Below, one piece after another: positions 25,107 through 36,352 of a stretch of 64,000 nucleotides of DNA (its first letter is position 1; the number at the start of each line of letters is the position of its first letter). The translations under genes were made by a program, and so were the position numbers. The stretch spans positions 55,751,570 through 55,815,569 of the forward strand of contig OX579634.1 of assembly GCA_951230915.1 (NCBI GenBank). Direction: 5' to 3'. The DNA is from Antitrichia curtipendula (taxonomy: Eukaryota; Streptophyta; Bryopsida; Hypnales; Leucodontaceae). The notes under the pieces were generated by a model that did no database searches, was not told the origin of the DNA, and saw only the letters and a list, made by a program, of their open reading frames with translations.

Positions 25107-25640
25107 GGGCCGTCCAGGACGTTCGGCAGGCCGTCGAGAGGATGGGCAGGCCATTTCCTACCAGGGACAGGCCGTCGAGAGGACGGGCAGGCCGTCCCAG
25201 ACCACGAACACGCCGTCGAGAGGATGGGCGGGCCGTTTCCGACCAGCGACAGGCCGTCGAAGAGACGGGCACCCCGTCCTTTTTGACAGCCTTTTCGTCC
25301 AAGAGACGGGTAGGCTGTCCAGAGGACGGATATCCCGTCGAGGAGACGGGTTTGCTGTCCACAAGATGGGTATTCCGTCAACGAGACGGGTATGCCGTCC
25401 ACGAGACGGGTAATGCTATCGAGGAGACGGGTATGCCGTCCAGGAGAGGGGTATGCCGTCCAAGAGAGGGGTATGCTATCGAGGAGACGGGTATGCCGTC
25501 CAGGAGACGGGTGTTCCGTCGAGAGGACGGGCAGGCCGTCGACGGAACGGGCAAGTCGTCGAGGGGACAAACAGACTGTCGAGAGGACGGAAAATCCGTC
25601 CGTCCAAGTCTCGGGCGGCGGTGTAATTATTTCCCGAACC
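25107..25640. repeat. GAGACGGGTATGCCGTC array, internal 2
   Basis: Repeats of GAGACGGGTATGCCGTCC (about 18 bases per unit near 25380-25520) grading into GAGAGGACGGGCAGGCCGTC at both edges. It lies just upstream of the RING gene, as the array at 6.9 kb lies upstream of copy 1. Confidence 0.8.
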
Positions 25641-26025
25641 TGTCGACAGCACCCCGAACCCGTTGATGGCGTCCCAATCCTGTGTCGGACCTTTGTGGAC
25701 GTATCGGCCATCCATTCCAGGGCTGTCCCTTGCCCTGGACGGTCTAGATTTGGGGGGGGGACGGGATGATGTTATGTTAATTACCCTGCCTAATCGGGTC
25801 GGTAATTGGAAGGTATAAGTAAACTTTTTTGGATAGTTTACGTGCTTCCTCTTTTGAGTTGTACTGTCCGAGCTTGAGAAAGCTTTGCTCTGCAATTTGA
25901 GGGGAAGTGTTATACATTTGACATTGTTTTGCCACATTTCAGTTGCCTTCACGCAACAGAAGGCAAAGCAAACTGTCATTGTATTCGCATACAATTTTGT
26001 GTGTGTCATTTTACAGGTATCAAGA

Positions 26026-28319
26026 ATGGACGTAGAGGATGTAGCAGGAGGTTCGGGACCTAGAGGTGACCCCCAGGAGGTTTGGGACTTGGAGGTGACC
26101 CTCCAGGAGGTTTGGTACCTGCAGGTGAACCCCCAGGTAGAAGGAAGAGAGGAAATAGAGCAACCTTGGATTGGGGCACACTTAATGCCGAAAAGGTTAT
26201 GGCAAAGCCTGGGTGGTTGGAGGCAGATGGCCCATGGACAAGAGTGATAAGTCGTCAATATATAGTTTGGGCCCACATCAACCGCCATTGGCCACACGAC
26301 CGGTACGAGGTGCACGTGAAATCTGGCGTGGTAAATATTGACCAGTGCCAACATCCGCACTTCAAGAAGAGGATGATTGAAGTATCATTAGCACTTTGGG
26401 GGGCAAGATCCAAGAAAGACGGGACACTTTCACTGTGCCAAATGGCATATGCGGAGGTTTTTCTTGGCAAGGATGTGGACTGGAGCAACTTTTTGGGCAA
26501 ATCGCGGAATAATACATTTCCAAATCGAACTCGCCACATTGCACCAAATCCTACTGTGCCGTTGGACAATGTACCAAATCTTGCCGTGCCATTGGATGAT
26601 GTCCAAAATGTGCAAATGGACATGGTTCCACTGGCAGAGCATCCAGGGACGGAGTTGATGGACATAGAAGTTGGTCAGGGCAGCGGTCCAGATGTAAACC
26701 AACAAGCTGTGATTGGTGGAGTGCAAACTGACGGTGAAGAAGTAATTCGCTTGCGCCAATTAGTACAAACACTGCAAGCAGAAAAAGAAGAAACACGACG
26801 ACAACATGCTGCAGTGTTGGAAGTTCATCATGCAAGGATGCGGGCCGTTCAAGATGAAAATGTGCGCCTCATCGCACGTGAAGCCGAGCTCGTAGAGCGT
26901 GAAAGGCGGGTCAGCACAGACTCAGTTCCACCATTCGATCTTGTAGTGGAACGTACTACATACGGTGCAGATGAAGACACACCAGGCCCGAGCAATACAT
27001 CTGAGTTTGTGCTACGATCACGATCCACTTTTCCAAGTTCAGAAAGTGCCACATTGGATATTATGCGTGCACGTGCTGAGCGAGTTGAAGCAGAGCTTGG
27101 AAGTACTCGCACAAACATGGAAGAATTAACAAACGCCATGCGTGCTATGGAACTTCGTGCCAACAACGCCAAGGCAGAGGTGGCGGTGGTTACTGCAGCT
27201 AGAACAACCTTGGAGCAGACCATGACCGCATTGAGTGCTGAAAATATGCGGTTGGTTCAAAATCCTCAGACGGAGCAGAGGCTGCTTCAAATGTGCAATA
27301 TGAAGTTGACATGCATCTTAGCGCTAAAAGAGGCTGAGCAAATGCAACGTGAAGTGAGGAGAGTGGCTGCAGAATTCAATGATGGCGGTCAACGTTATTT
27401 TGGCTTGACCTCGTGGCCTCGGGTGGCAGAAATGTTCACCGATGATTTGCCAACGTATAGGGAGAATTCAAGCATCGATTGGAATGCCCGTCCAGACTTG
27501 GAATTCCAATATAATATCGATCGCCAACGGTAAGGGCCACCCAACAACGATGGCATTACGCCACTAGTGTGGCCTTCCGTTCCAGATTTTGTAAAAGATG
27601 GAACAACATGTATAATGTGCCAACAATCGTTTGGCCCCGAGGGTGGATGGAATCTTGATACATGTGGCCATCTATACCACCCCGTGTGTCTTATTCCACA
27701 CATGGTCACCAGAAAGAGATGTGCGCAATGCAGGGCTCCATTTCATGCACGACTGTACAAAACGTTTGGCCTTGAAGACCACATGCCTCAACATTACGAG
27801 TACAATGAAGAAAATTTACCGGGCCCCGGTAATAGAGTACATTGGGGGTCCGACATGACATGGCTTTGGAAGAAGGGCCACCACAACCGACACCTCCCGG
27901 TAGGAACGGTGGCTGACATACCATGGACGAGTGACAACCAAGTGACAGAGGTGATCAGGAGGGTGTTTGGAGACAGTGATCCAGGGCGTCGACTATATTT
28001 TGGTCAGATTGCCGGTGGACATTGGGACCCAGAACGCTTAATTTTTATACGCGCACCACATCCACAACGCATCATGTTTAACTCTCAAGGCCAGCCAGTC
28101 GGATTTGAGGGGGAATTGAGCTATGAGGAAGAAATGGCGTACACTGAAGACAATACCTTCCATGAGCCAGCCCTCGTGAATGACATTTTTTCCCACTTAC
28201 ATGATAGATACGATATAGAAGCACTTCAGCTTCTGAGGACTTTCGAATCGCAAGAAGAACTGCAACGATTTTTGAGAAATAGCATAGCACGCGGCGTTGT
28301 AATCGAAGATGTAGACTAG
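26026..28319 (+). pseudogene. Coiled-coil / RING-H2 protein (copy 2)
   Basis: The ATG at 26026 follows a CATTTTACAG acceptor-like site and starts MDVEDVAGG. The next 90 bases are three copies of a 30-base GGAGGTTTGGGACCTGGAGG-type repeat, of which the first is one base short; this shifts the frame into the main one, open from 26082. That frame runs to 28319, broken once by TAA at 27531-27533. Order: Gly/Pro-rich start, the shared block ending KDVDWSNF, a long coiled coil (about 26700-27380), RING at about 27609-27731 with spacing C-X2-C-X14-C-X-H-X2-H-X2-C-X10-C-X2-C, then a C-terminal region with VHWG and GGHW. The spacing is identical to copy 1. It is probably a ubiquitin-ligase-like passenger gene. 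An unseen intron could explain the early frame change. Confidence 0.7.
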
Positions 28320-30514
28320 ATTGTGTATAACTAGATAGATGTATAGAATAAAATACTGGAAGTTGTACAAAGCGAACGTATGTAATTATGTAAAGCCTTT
28401 ATTAGTTTACCATGTACTTCAACGGATTTATAAAATATGTACATTTATTGTTTTCTTTCCACCTCGTGTATTGTTGCTTCGCCTTTGTCAATTTTTGTAA
28501 TCTATTGGACCTTTTTGTAATAGTATAGAAGAAGCTTGTATGCTTAGATGGTAGGTAAAAGAGTGTTCTATTTTATTTTTGGTGAAGCCCTAAAGTCTGA
28601 AGTCCATTTTTTGGCCCAAACCACCCTAAACCACCACTTTTGCTATGTTCACCTATGAATTAAATTTTCCAATTTATTTTTTGAATCGAACCAAAGGATC
28701 TTGTTCTACACTTGTCTTAGATGACGTGATAAAAAATTTGTGATGGTTGACCGTATGGATTGAAAGTTATTAGCATTCGAAGTGAAAGAAACAAATTTAT
28801 TTTAAGAAGTTGCTAGGATTGCCCGCTCCACAAAAAAACCATAACTTTTCCATTGCTAATCCAAATGGGATGAATGAAAGCCTCCCATTTAAAAGAAAAT
28901 ATAATCCAACTGGAAAAAAAATATACAAATTTGTATTTCATTTATTTGTGGATTTTTTTGTCTACCTGGAGTCTTGGACCGCCCGGTGTCCCGATCTCCC
29001 CTGTTTGAGGTTATTGTGGCATACCCTTTGCTCCTAGGCACCGATTGGAATAGAAATTGTATTATGAATAAACTCATAAGTTTATCTATCATTCCATGTT
29101 ATCATTCTTATGAAAAAGTTTTCAAAAGTTTCAGTAAAAAATGAGATCATAGGAGCCTATCGAAAATCCATTTTGTCCCTTGCAGAAAGGACAATGAGAG
29201 TATGCTACTTTAGGGGCTAAGAAATAAAAACAATGGAAATTCTTTACCAAAGCAAGAAATAAGTAACAAATTATTTGATTGCTTCATATTTGATGAAATC
29301 TCCTTTAAGTCTTTAGAATTAAACCAAAAAATAATTCAGGTTTTGTAACTTTTGTTCTATTAGTTTTAATGTTTTTTTAGTTGGACTATTGATTGACTAC
29401 TCCCTCATGTTTATTTTTAAATCCAAAGTTTACAAATTAAAGTATTGAACATTTTCCATTTTTTCTCAAATGGCATTATGGAAATCAAATGATCAAAGTT
29501 TAATATCTTGCAATTGCTAACTTGATAAGGTCACACTACATGAAATTTATTTGAAAATCAATTGAAATAAATGACTTTAAGAATGGCGATCCTATACTTG
29601 AAAGTCTTAAATTGAATAGATTCTAATATTTTACTTTTCATTTCATTTCAAGGTGAACATGGAGAAATGCCAACTTGGATTTTTTTTTGGCAATAATTAG
29701 CATAGGGCCTACATGGTTACATGGATTAATATTTTTGGATTTCTTGCCATATAGTCAGTGTAAAATCAATTTAGCAACTTCTCTAACTCGAAATTCAATA
29801 ACAAACTTTAATCCCTAGAATCCTAGACGCCCAAGGCATGTTTTGAGCTTCTACAAATTTGCTCTAAATTGAACAAAATGTTAACATTTTGATTAGGTGA
29901 CTAGGCGTATCAATTCCAAAAAAATTGTAACCATATAAATTCAAACAAGACATATTAGGGGCTCATAGGTTGCTAAAACACAACAATATCACTTATAGAG
30001 TAAAAGATTATAATGTTTGAACATGTAAGTGTTAAAACTACAAAAATGATGTGAAGTCTTCCAATCCTCTTTTCAGTTTTCACAAGTAAAATTAAAAAAA
30101 CTTTAGACCACAAAAATATGAGGTTAAATTGCTGAACATGTATAATCCCAAACAATTTATGGCTTTTAAAAATATACTCCATATTTTTTTTTAAATTAAA
30201 AAAAAAATTTGAATGTGATTTTTCCTCCAAGATCTTGTGTTTTCGAGGCACATTTCCAAAAGCTCTCAATGCTACAAGAAGTCAAGATTGCAATGGGTAC
30301 CCTTGCACAAAGTCTTGAAACGAAAAATCACTATCATTTATTTTTAAGAATAGACTATCGATGCTATAACTAGACTTCAAAAAGAACTTACTAAAAATAG
30401 CAACTTGGATACTACTAAAAATAGCAACCTGGTTAGGTTTTATTTAACTTCAAAGTTTTGCCAACACCAGATTTGGGTGCTTCGGGCATTTAAGCCAAAA
30501 ATCCAATCCCATCC
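28320..30514. other. AT-rich non-coding DNA downstream of RING copy 2
   Basis: About 2.2 kb of AT-rich sequence without a convincing gene, RNA or ordered repeat. Confidence 0.6.
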
Positions 30515-31110
30515 GTCCAGTCTATTTTTCCGTTCACAGGACCGTCTAGTTACCCGTCCAGATGCCCGTCCACCCGCCCGTCTAGTTACCCGTCCAGATG
30601 CCCGTCCACCCGCTCGTCCACTTACCCGTCCAGATGCCCGTCCACCCGCCCGTCCACTTACTCGTCCAGATGCCCGTCCACCCGCCCGTCCACTTACCTG
30701 TCCAGATGCCCGTCCACCCGCCCTTCCAATTACCCTTCCAGATGCCCGTCCACCCGCCCGTCCAATTACCCGTCCAGATGCCCGTCCACCCGCCCGTCCA
30801 GTTACCCGTCCACCCGCCTGTCCAGTTTTCCATCCACATACCCGTCCATCCCGCCCGTCCAGATACCCGTCCACACAACCGCCCCCCCTCCTATCCACAT
30901 GCCTGTCCAGATGCCCGTCCACCCTCCCGTCCACCCGCCTGTCCACATGGTCGTCCAGTTTTCCGTCCAGATACCCGTCCATCCCGCCCGTTCCGTGCCC
31001 GTCGACGGAAGCTCGCCGCCCGTCGGCGAAGAACGTCCATCCATTTCCGTAGTTTTCATCCTCTATCAACGGTTCTCGTCCAGATTTCATCCTGACGGAC
31101 GCCGAGATTG
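30515..31110. repeat. 36-bp CCCGTCC array, right subterminal
   Basis: The most regular of the arrays: TACCCGTCCAGATGCCCG begins at 30551, 30587, 30623 and (as TACTCG) 30659, a strict 36-base period, fading rightward into shorter CCCGTCC phrases. Because 36 is divisible by three, open 12-residue-repeat frames appear on both strands; these are not genes. Confidence 0.9.
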
Positions 31111-31170
31111 AATCCTGACGTCCGTCCGGACATGCTGATGTACGGACAGGACGTGACGGGGACATCCCTG

Positions 31171-31178
31171 GTGGGGCC
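31171..31178. repeat. 8-bp target-site duplication, right (GTGGGGCC)
   Basis: It follows the terminus GACATCCCTG ending at 31170 and is identical to 14838-14845. Confidence 0.7.
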
Positions 31179-31500
31179 AACATGGATTCCTATAAGAGTA
31201 TGGACTTGGTAAGGGCTTACAACTACTAAGACATGTGGAAACTGGGTAATTCCAATTAATTGTGATTGGCACTTTCCATTTGGCTATGTAGTTTTTACAT
31301 GTTGACATCATTGAGTTTTGATGACACCATAGTGTTCATGTACATATATATATTTTGTACTAGAATGACATGACTTACTAATATATTTTGTACAAGTACC
31401 GAAAAAGAAATAAAATAGGCCTATAAAAAAAGTGTATGAACTTCAACTCTATGTTGTAAACATCTCTAGTGTAGGACATCTATGGCACAGTCTCCATTTC

Positions 31501-31796
31501 AAGATTAAATTCATAAAATGGCACATCACCCAATTAACTCCCAAACTAAATTTGGAGACCCATCCATGTTGTGGAAAGAAATATGCAAATGAAAAAAAAA
31601 ATGGAATTATCCCCTTCAAGATTAAATTCATAAAATGGCACATCACCCAATTAACTCCCAAACTAAATTTGGGAACCCATCCATGTTGTGGAAAGAAATA
31701 TGCAAATGAAAAAAAAAAATGGAATTATCCCCTTCAAGATTAAATTCATAAAATGGCACATCACCCAATTAACTCCCAAACTAAATTTGGAGACCC
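31501..31796. repeat. 117/118-bp tandem repeat, about 2.5 copies
   Basis: Units begin AAGATTAAATTCATAAAATG at 31501, 31618 and 31736 and differ mainly in poly(A) length. The third copy is cut short. It is non-coding. Confidence 0.9.
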
Positions 31797-32154
31797 TAAA
31801 AGATAGAACCTAATTCCAAACCCTAAACCTACAGCCTGAAACAGAAATTGCCTTTACTGCAGTCACTTGGGATTCCCTGTCTTCGGATTCCTTCTGGTTG
31901 GAATTCAATGAGTTGTGATTTCCTGTGGTGGGGAATTCACCTACTTCCGATTTCTTGGGAAAGGCGGATATATAGCTCATAGCTTGGTAGCACTGCAGGA
32001 GTAATTACTGCATTGGAGGAGGGTTTTTGAACCAGAACTCATGGATTTTCCTTAAGTTACAGTAAGGGGCGATTGCCTTAACTGAGAATTCAAAGTATAA
32101 TGCAATTGTTGATTTAGGGCAAGTGCACAAACATGAAAAGAAGGCAATATATAT

Positions 32155-32245
32155 TCACTGAGCATCCACAAATGCTGTTTCAATTATAAAAAAAGGAATG
32201 ACATGAGCATCCGCAGATGCTGTTTCAATTTTAAAAAAAAGGTAT
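32155..32245. repeat. Short tandem duplication
   Basis: Two copies of a unit of about 46 bases with GAGCATCC, ATGCTGTTTCAATT and a poly(A) run, at about 32159 and 32205. No function is apparent. Confidence 0.6.
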
Positions 32246-32342
32246 ACATGCTTCCTATAGCTTGCCTAACTTAAATTTAGCTCTAAGTCTACTCACAATG
32301 CATGCCCTAGTGTGGCATCCACAAATAGTGCTGCAACCACCG

Positions 32343-35300
32343 CTACAAATCGCTAACGCCTGGCATAGCTTGTCTAATTTGACTCTCTACGTCCACTGCC
32401 AATGTATACACCGGATCTTTCCCCTGCACCCTATGCGTCTGCGGAACCATGGGGAACTTCAGTGCCCTTATGTCCTCTACGTGGCAACAAGCAATTTGAG
32501 ACTTCGCCCTGTAAACATAATTCTGAGGCCCCGTTCCCCACTTCTGATAGTAACATCCTCGAACAGCCAATTGTCCAGCACAAAATTCCTCTCCCCACGG
32601 GCAAGTGAAAGACTCCTGTACAACAAATGGCTGCGAGTAACAAACCAACAGATAGAAGTCCACGCCTTCTTCATTGCCCTCCTCAGCCTCAGTCGCAAAG
32701 TTGTCCCCAATCTCCAAACATGACGCCAATTTCTCCCCATTTGTCCCAAAATCATCCCACAACTCAAGAACAAAAGCTTCTTCCATACTAGCTTGCACAT
32801 ACCCTACATTATCCATTCTTAGCATCTCTACTCTCCACTCCTTACACCATTCTACATTTATACAATGACCCCAATTTTCATCAACACAAGCATCGCAAAA
32901 ACAAGCTAGACTCCTCACAAGTAATTTATGAACATTCATGGCTGAGACAGATCGAACAGAGTGCAAATCCTGCGTCCCACTCACTATTTCACAAGCAAAC
33001 TGATGTTCTCGATCAACATCGTCAATGCCAATGAGCCAGAATTTGCGGTCCACTGGTCGCCTATCCTCGGAGTAAGAGGTCTCTGGACGCCCACTCAATT
33101 TTTCCTGTAATAGTGTCACAACATCTTCTGCAGCCTGCAACTGGGGACCATGAGGATCCAGCTCTACCTGTCGAATGTAGCGCTTAAGAACCGCACCAGC
33201 CCCATCATGTGGTCCCTTACCGTGGCCTGACCCAAAGAAACTCCAAATACAATTGCATCCACCCGTGAGCTCGGGATAGCGACTTACAAAATACCAAGGT
33301 ATTCGGGACTTGAATTGGGATGCACACCCGTCCGACCAAATCCAATGATTCTTAGGCTTCAAACCATTTTCCTCCAAGCTATCCCAGTGAAGCATTAGAC
33401 AATGCTGGACAAAGTAACTGTCATGTTTTCTGTCATCTGAAAGGTAGAAATGATACTTCACCAATGTCTTAGAATTGTCGTCATTTGGGTCAGGGTTAGA
33501 ATTCCTCATGAATGAGATGTGCACCAGAATTGTGACTTGGTAACTATGCCAGTGCATAGACTGAACCTCGTTTTGTATCTGAAACGAATAATTCTCAGCA
33601 AAATCTACAACAAATACTATTGTGTCTTCTGGAAAATTTTCCAAACATTGCCTAAATTGGCGATCCTCCCATCTTGCCACAAAACTGTGTTGCACAAAAA
33701 ATTGCAATTTAGACTTGAAGTAAGCTAAAAATTCAACAGAAGTAGTATCTTTATATACCAGTTGTAGCTTCCTCCGGGGCTCTCCTTTCTTCGTGACTAT
33801 ATCCACCATTTCGAAGCACTTCCACTGTACCCTTTTCTCGGGCAGCCCTTCCTCCTCCAAGGGGCACAGTGGAAGCAAATCAATTCCGCACGCATCACAC
33901 TCAGCATACACACAGTCCCTCTTGTGCCACTCACAGAACTTATCTTTTGGGCATAATATAGCCTCTTGTAATTCAGTGGTCCCAGCATATGTTAGCAGTG
34001 ACCCTTTACAGCATTGGCAGTCGTCGTTTCCTTCAGGCCGGCAAACCTCATCGCAAAAACAGAAGAAAATTAAAGTGTTGTCATACCTGACCTCAGTCGC
34101 ATATTGTTGAAGCCCTGCCTCAGCTCGTCCATCTCCACATGATAAATGCAGCAACAAACATTTCGTTCCTTCAATCTTTTTACATACCAGGGCCTCAAGG
34201 AATCAAACATCCTCTTACCTATAATGACGGTGGGGTTGCAAGCGCGGAATCTCAAAAAAAATGCCATCTACACAGTACAACCACAACATTAGAATCTGCC
34301 CACGCCTAAACCGGCAATGGCTCCAGAACTCCCATGTGTGACCACAAAAGTGTACTAACTTGAACCAAAACCGTGAAGCCCTGGTCACTGTTCCATGAAG
34401 TTCATTGTAGTTCCACTTACTGTTCGCAGTTGTCAATGAACTTCATTGCATTGTCACGTACTACACACAGCACTCACTGAACTGAATTGTAGTTTCACCT
34501 AATGTATGCAGTACTCTCTGAACTTCATTGTAGTTTCACCTACTATACGCAGCTCTCATTGAACTTCATTCTAGTTTCACCTAATATAAACAGATCTCCC
34601 GCTGTGATCCCGTAATCATCCCCTGAACAACCTGAAATTGCTAAAGCACTCATCGAAAATCACTGAAGTATCCAACAAGGGTTAATATCATTCTACTAAG
34701 GTCCTTGCGTACTCCCCAAACCCTACCCGAACTTAAGAAGTAGTTCCAATCATTGACAGAGAAGTCAAAGAACTACACCCCAAATCAGCTAATGTATCCT
34801 AAACCTTCCTATCAATCACTAAGCGTCCTCTAGAGCACCTGAAGTTAACCCCAAACCCCAATACAGTTCACCCGCAGTTGCATACACCTCGTTGCAGTTC
34901 CACCATGATCTCTTCAATCCTCTTGAATATCAAGGGAAGTCCTTCAGCCAATTAGTGAAGTACATGAGTTACACATAGCAATTCACGGGAGTACACTACC
35001 TAACTAATCAAATTTCTAACTGTACGGTCACGAATCTGTAATACGGCCTTGGAGTTCATTTGTATGTACATTCTCCATTGTTTCTATTGCATTCCAGTCC
35101 GAGTCACTCAAACAATGAATTGAGTTTTCCAGCATTAGATTGCTTCGGAGACAACTACCCCAGGCCCAAACACTAACCCTGCACTTCCTATATGAATTCA
35201 AAGGTACGTATAAGATTGTTGACCTTAAGTTCTGTGTTAGCCAAAATACTGTTCAAAATCACCTATGTAGTTGCAAACCCTAAGCACGGGCAAATGATGG

Positions 35301-36352
35301 TCCACATTACCCTAACTCCAAAGTAAGTAAGAACCCTAAACCCTAAATCTTGAATTATCAGAGATGTTTGAAAATCGCATATATGCCTGCAAACCTCAAG
35401 TAAGAAATCTTGAGGGGCAGAAACAACCCTAAGCCCTAAAGCAATGAATCCTAAGGCGAAGGAAAATGCAGATCAGCTAATGGCGACAGCAGCCACAATG
35501 TTGCCAAAGACCTACAATCCTCACCTGAGTTTCCAGCAAGTATTGCGCTGGCTTCTCTTCGTACAGCCCTCCCCCAATTCGCTTCTTCGCCACTTCTTTT
35601 CGGTTTGGGCTCATCCTTGTCTGTGATATTCGCCATGAGATCACAGCATTCTTTGTTTTTGTACTGAGGACGTCCACCCGAACCTTCCGCACCGATAGCA
35701 CCCAGTGGAACTTTTCGGCCGAGTCCATCTTGCACCGTTTGGAAATTGCAGCTGACACATTTCGGTGGTGAATACCAAGTAATTGTGCCTTCTTCCGCAT
35801 TGAGCCGCCTCTCCCCGAACCTACCACTGCTGTCAAGATGGCGTGCTTTGTTACGAGCTGGGCCCTGCTCTTCAACTGCTTAACCTCGTCAAGGGATTGC
35901 ACCAGCCCAGACAATATCTCTTGTTGTTCAACGCTTCCCGTCCGCAGCTCTTTTGGCAAGACAGAATTTGAAAGAGGGTGTTCCCACACTTTGTGTAAAA
36001 CTAACTCCCTCGCCTTCTGACCGGGAAATTGGCCTATCTCTTTTGTCATTGAAGCTATAATTGCAAATGCAACCCTTCTAACATCTCTATTCCTTGTAGA
36101 GCATTCTACAGCACTTGACCCAGTACTTGAAGAACATCGTGGTAATCGACTTGCCTCTCTACCCTGAGCCACCCTCTCTTCTACCTCTCTGATTCTCTTT
36201 CGAATTCGACTCAACCTCTGCCGTTCTCTATCCCTAGCCCTCTTCTCTTCTAAGTTTCTCTCTCGATCTTGCGGCCCTACTCTAACGACTCCGCTGCGTC
36301 TTTGGGCATCCCGAGCATTAGCCATCTGCCAACCCTCTCTTACCATGTGCAT
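32343..36352 (-). CDS. DDE-type transposase with GHGKG motif, split gene
   Basis: Exon-like block 1 (ATG at 36352, down to 35525) has a basic start, a coiled Arg/Glu stretch (RERQRLSRIRKRIREVEE), an HTH-like RKKAQLLGIHHRNVSAAI, and ends at a good donor (CAG|GTGAGG at 35524). Block 2 (about 34250-34085) encodes NPTVIIGKRMF and RLKERNVCCCIYHVEMDEL. Block 3 runs from about 34060 to 32343. It has cysteine pairs, then VVDFAENYSF with the first candidate D, SDDRKHD, WSDGCASQFKSR with the second, and SGHGKGPHDGAGAVLKR. This set of motifs recurs in uncharacterised transposase-like proteins of animals and early plants, where, as I recall, a Glu precedes S-x-HGKG; here that place is Gly (FFGSGHG). Exact splice sites between blocks 2 and 3 and the superfamily are unresolved. 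It may be intact or near-intact; terminal repeats were not identified convincingly. Confidence 0.6.

Larger units (their letters stand above)
14846..31170 (+). mobile_element. Proposed 16.3-kb hAT-type transposon with kinase and RING passenger genes
   Basis: The left end reads CAGGATTGTC; the right end, read inward, is CAGGGATGTC (8 of 10 identical). Both are flanked by GTGGGGCC. Inside, in order: subterminal array, hAT transposase pseudogene (plus), AT-rich DNA, kinase pseudogene (minus), array, AT-rich spacer with telomere-like repeats, array, RING-family gene (plus), AT-rich DNA, subterminal array. The enclosed transposase is itself hAT type, which fits the termini. The alternative is two shorter elements (14.8-22.6 and 25.1-31.2 kb) joined by the internal arrays, with the flank match by chance. 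Most hAT elements are far shorter, so the size is unusual. Confidence 0.6.

Noticed and set aside
25079..25769. Frames of 125-210 residues across the 25-kb array
   Set aside because: They are repeat-derived and present on both strands.
30541..31095. Long open frames on both strands encoding 12-residue Arg/Pro or Trp/Thr/Gly repeats
   Set aside because: They follow from the strict 36-base repeat, which is divisible by three, and occur in several frames on both strands.
14846..31170. Reassigned genetic code (TGA read as sense) to explain the many TGA stops
   Set aside because: The intact nuclease-kinase gene uses ordinary stops and normal codons, and TAG and TAA stops also interrupt mobile-element frames; decay is simpler.
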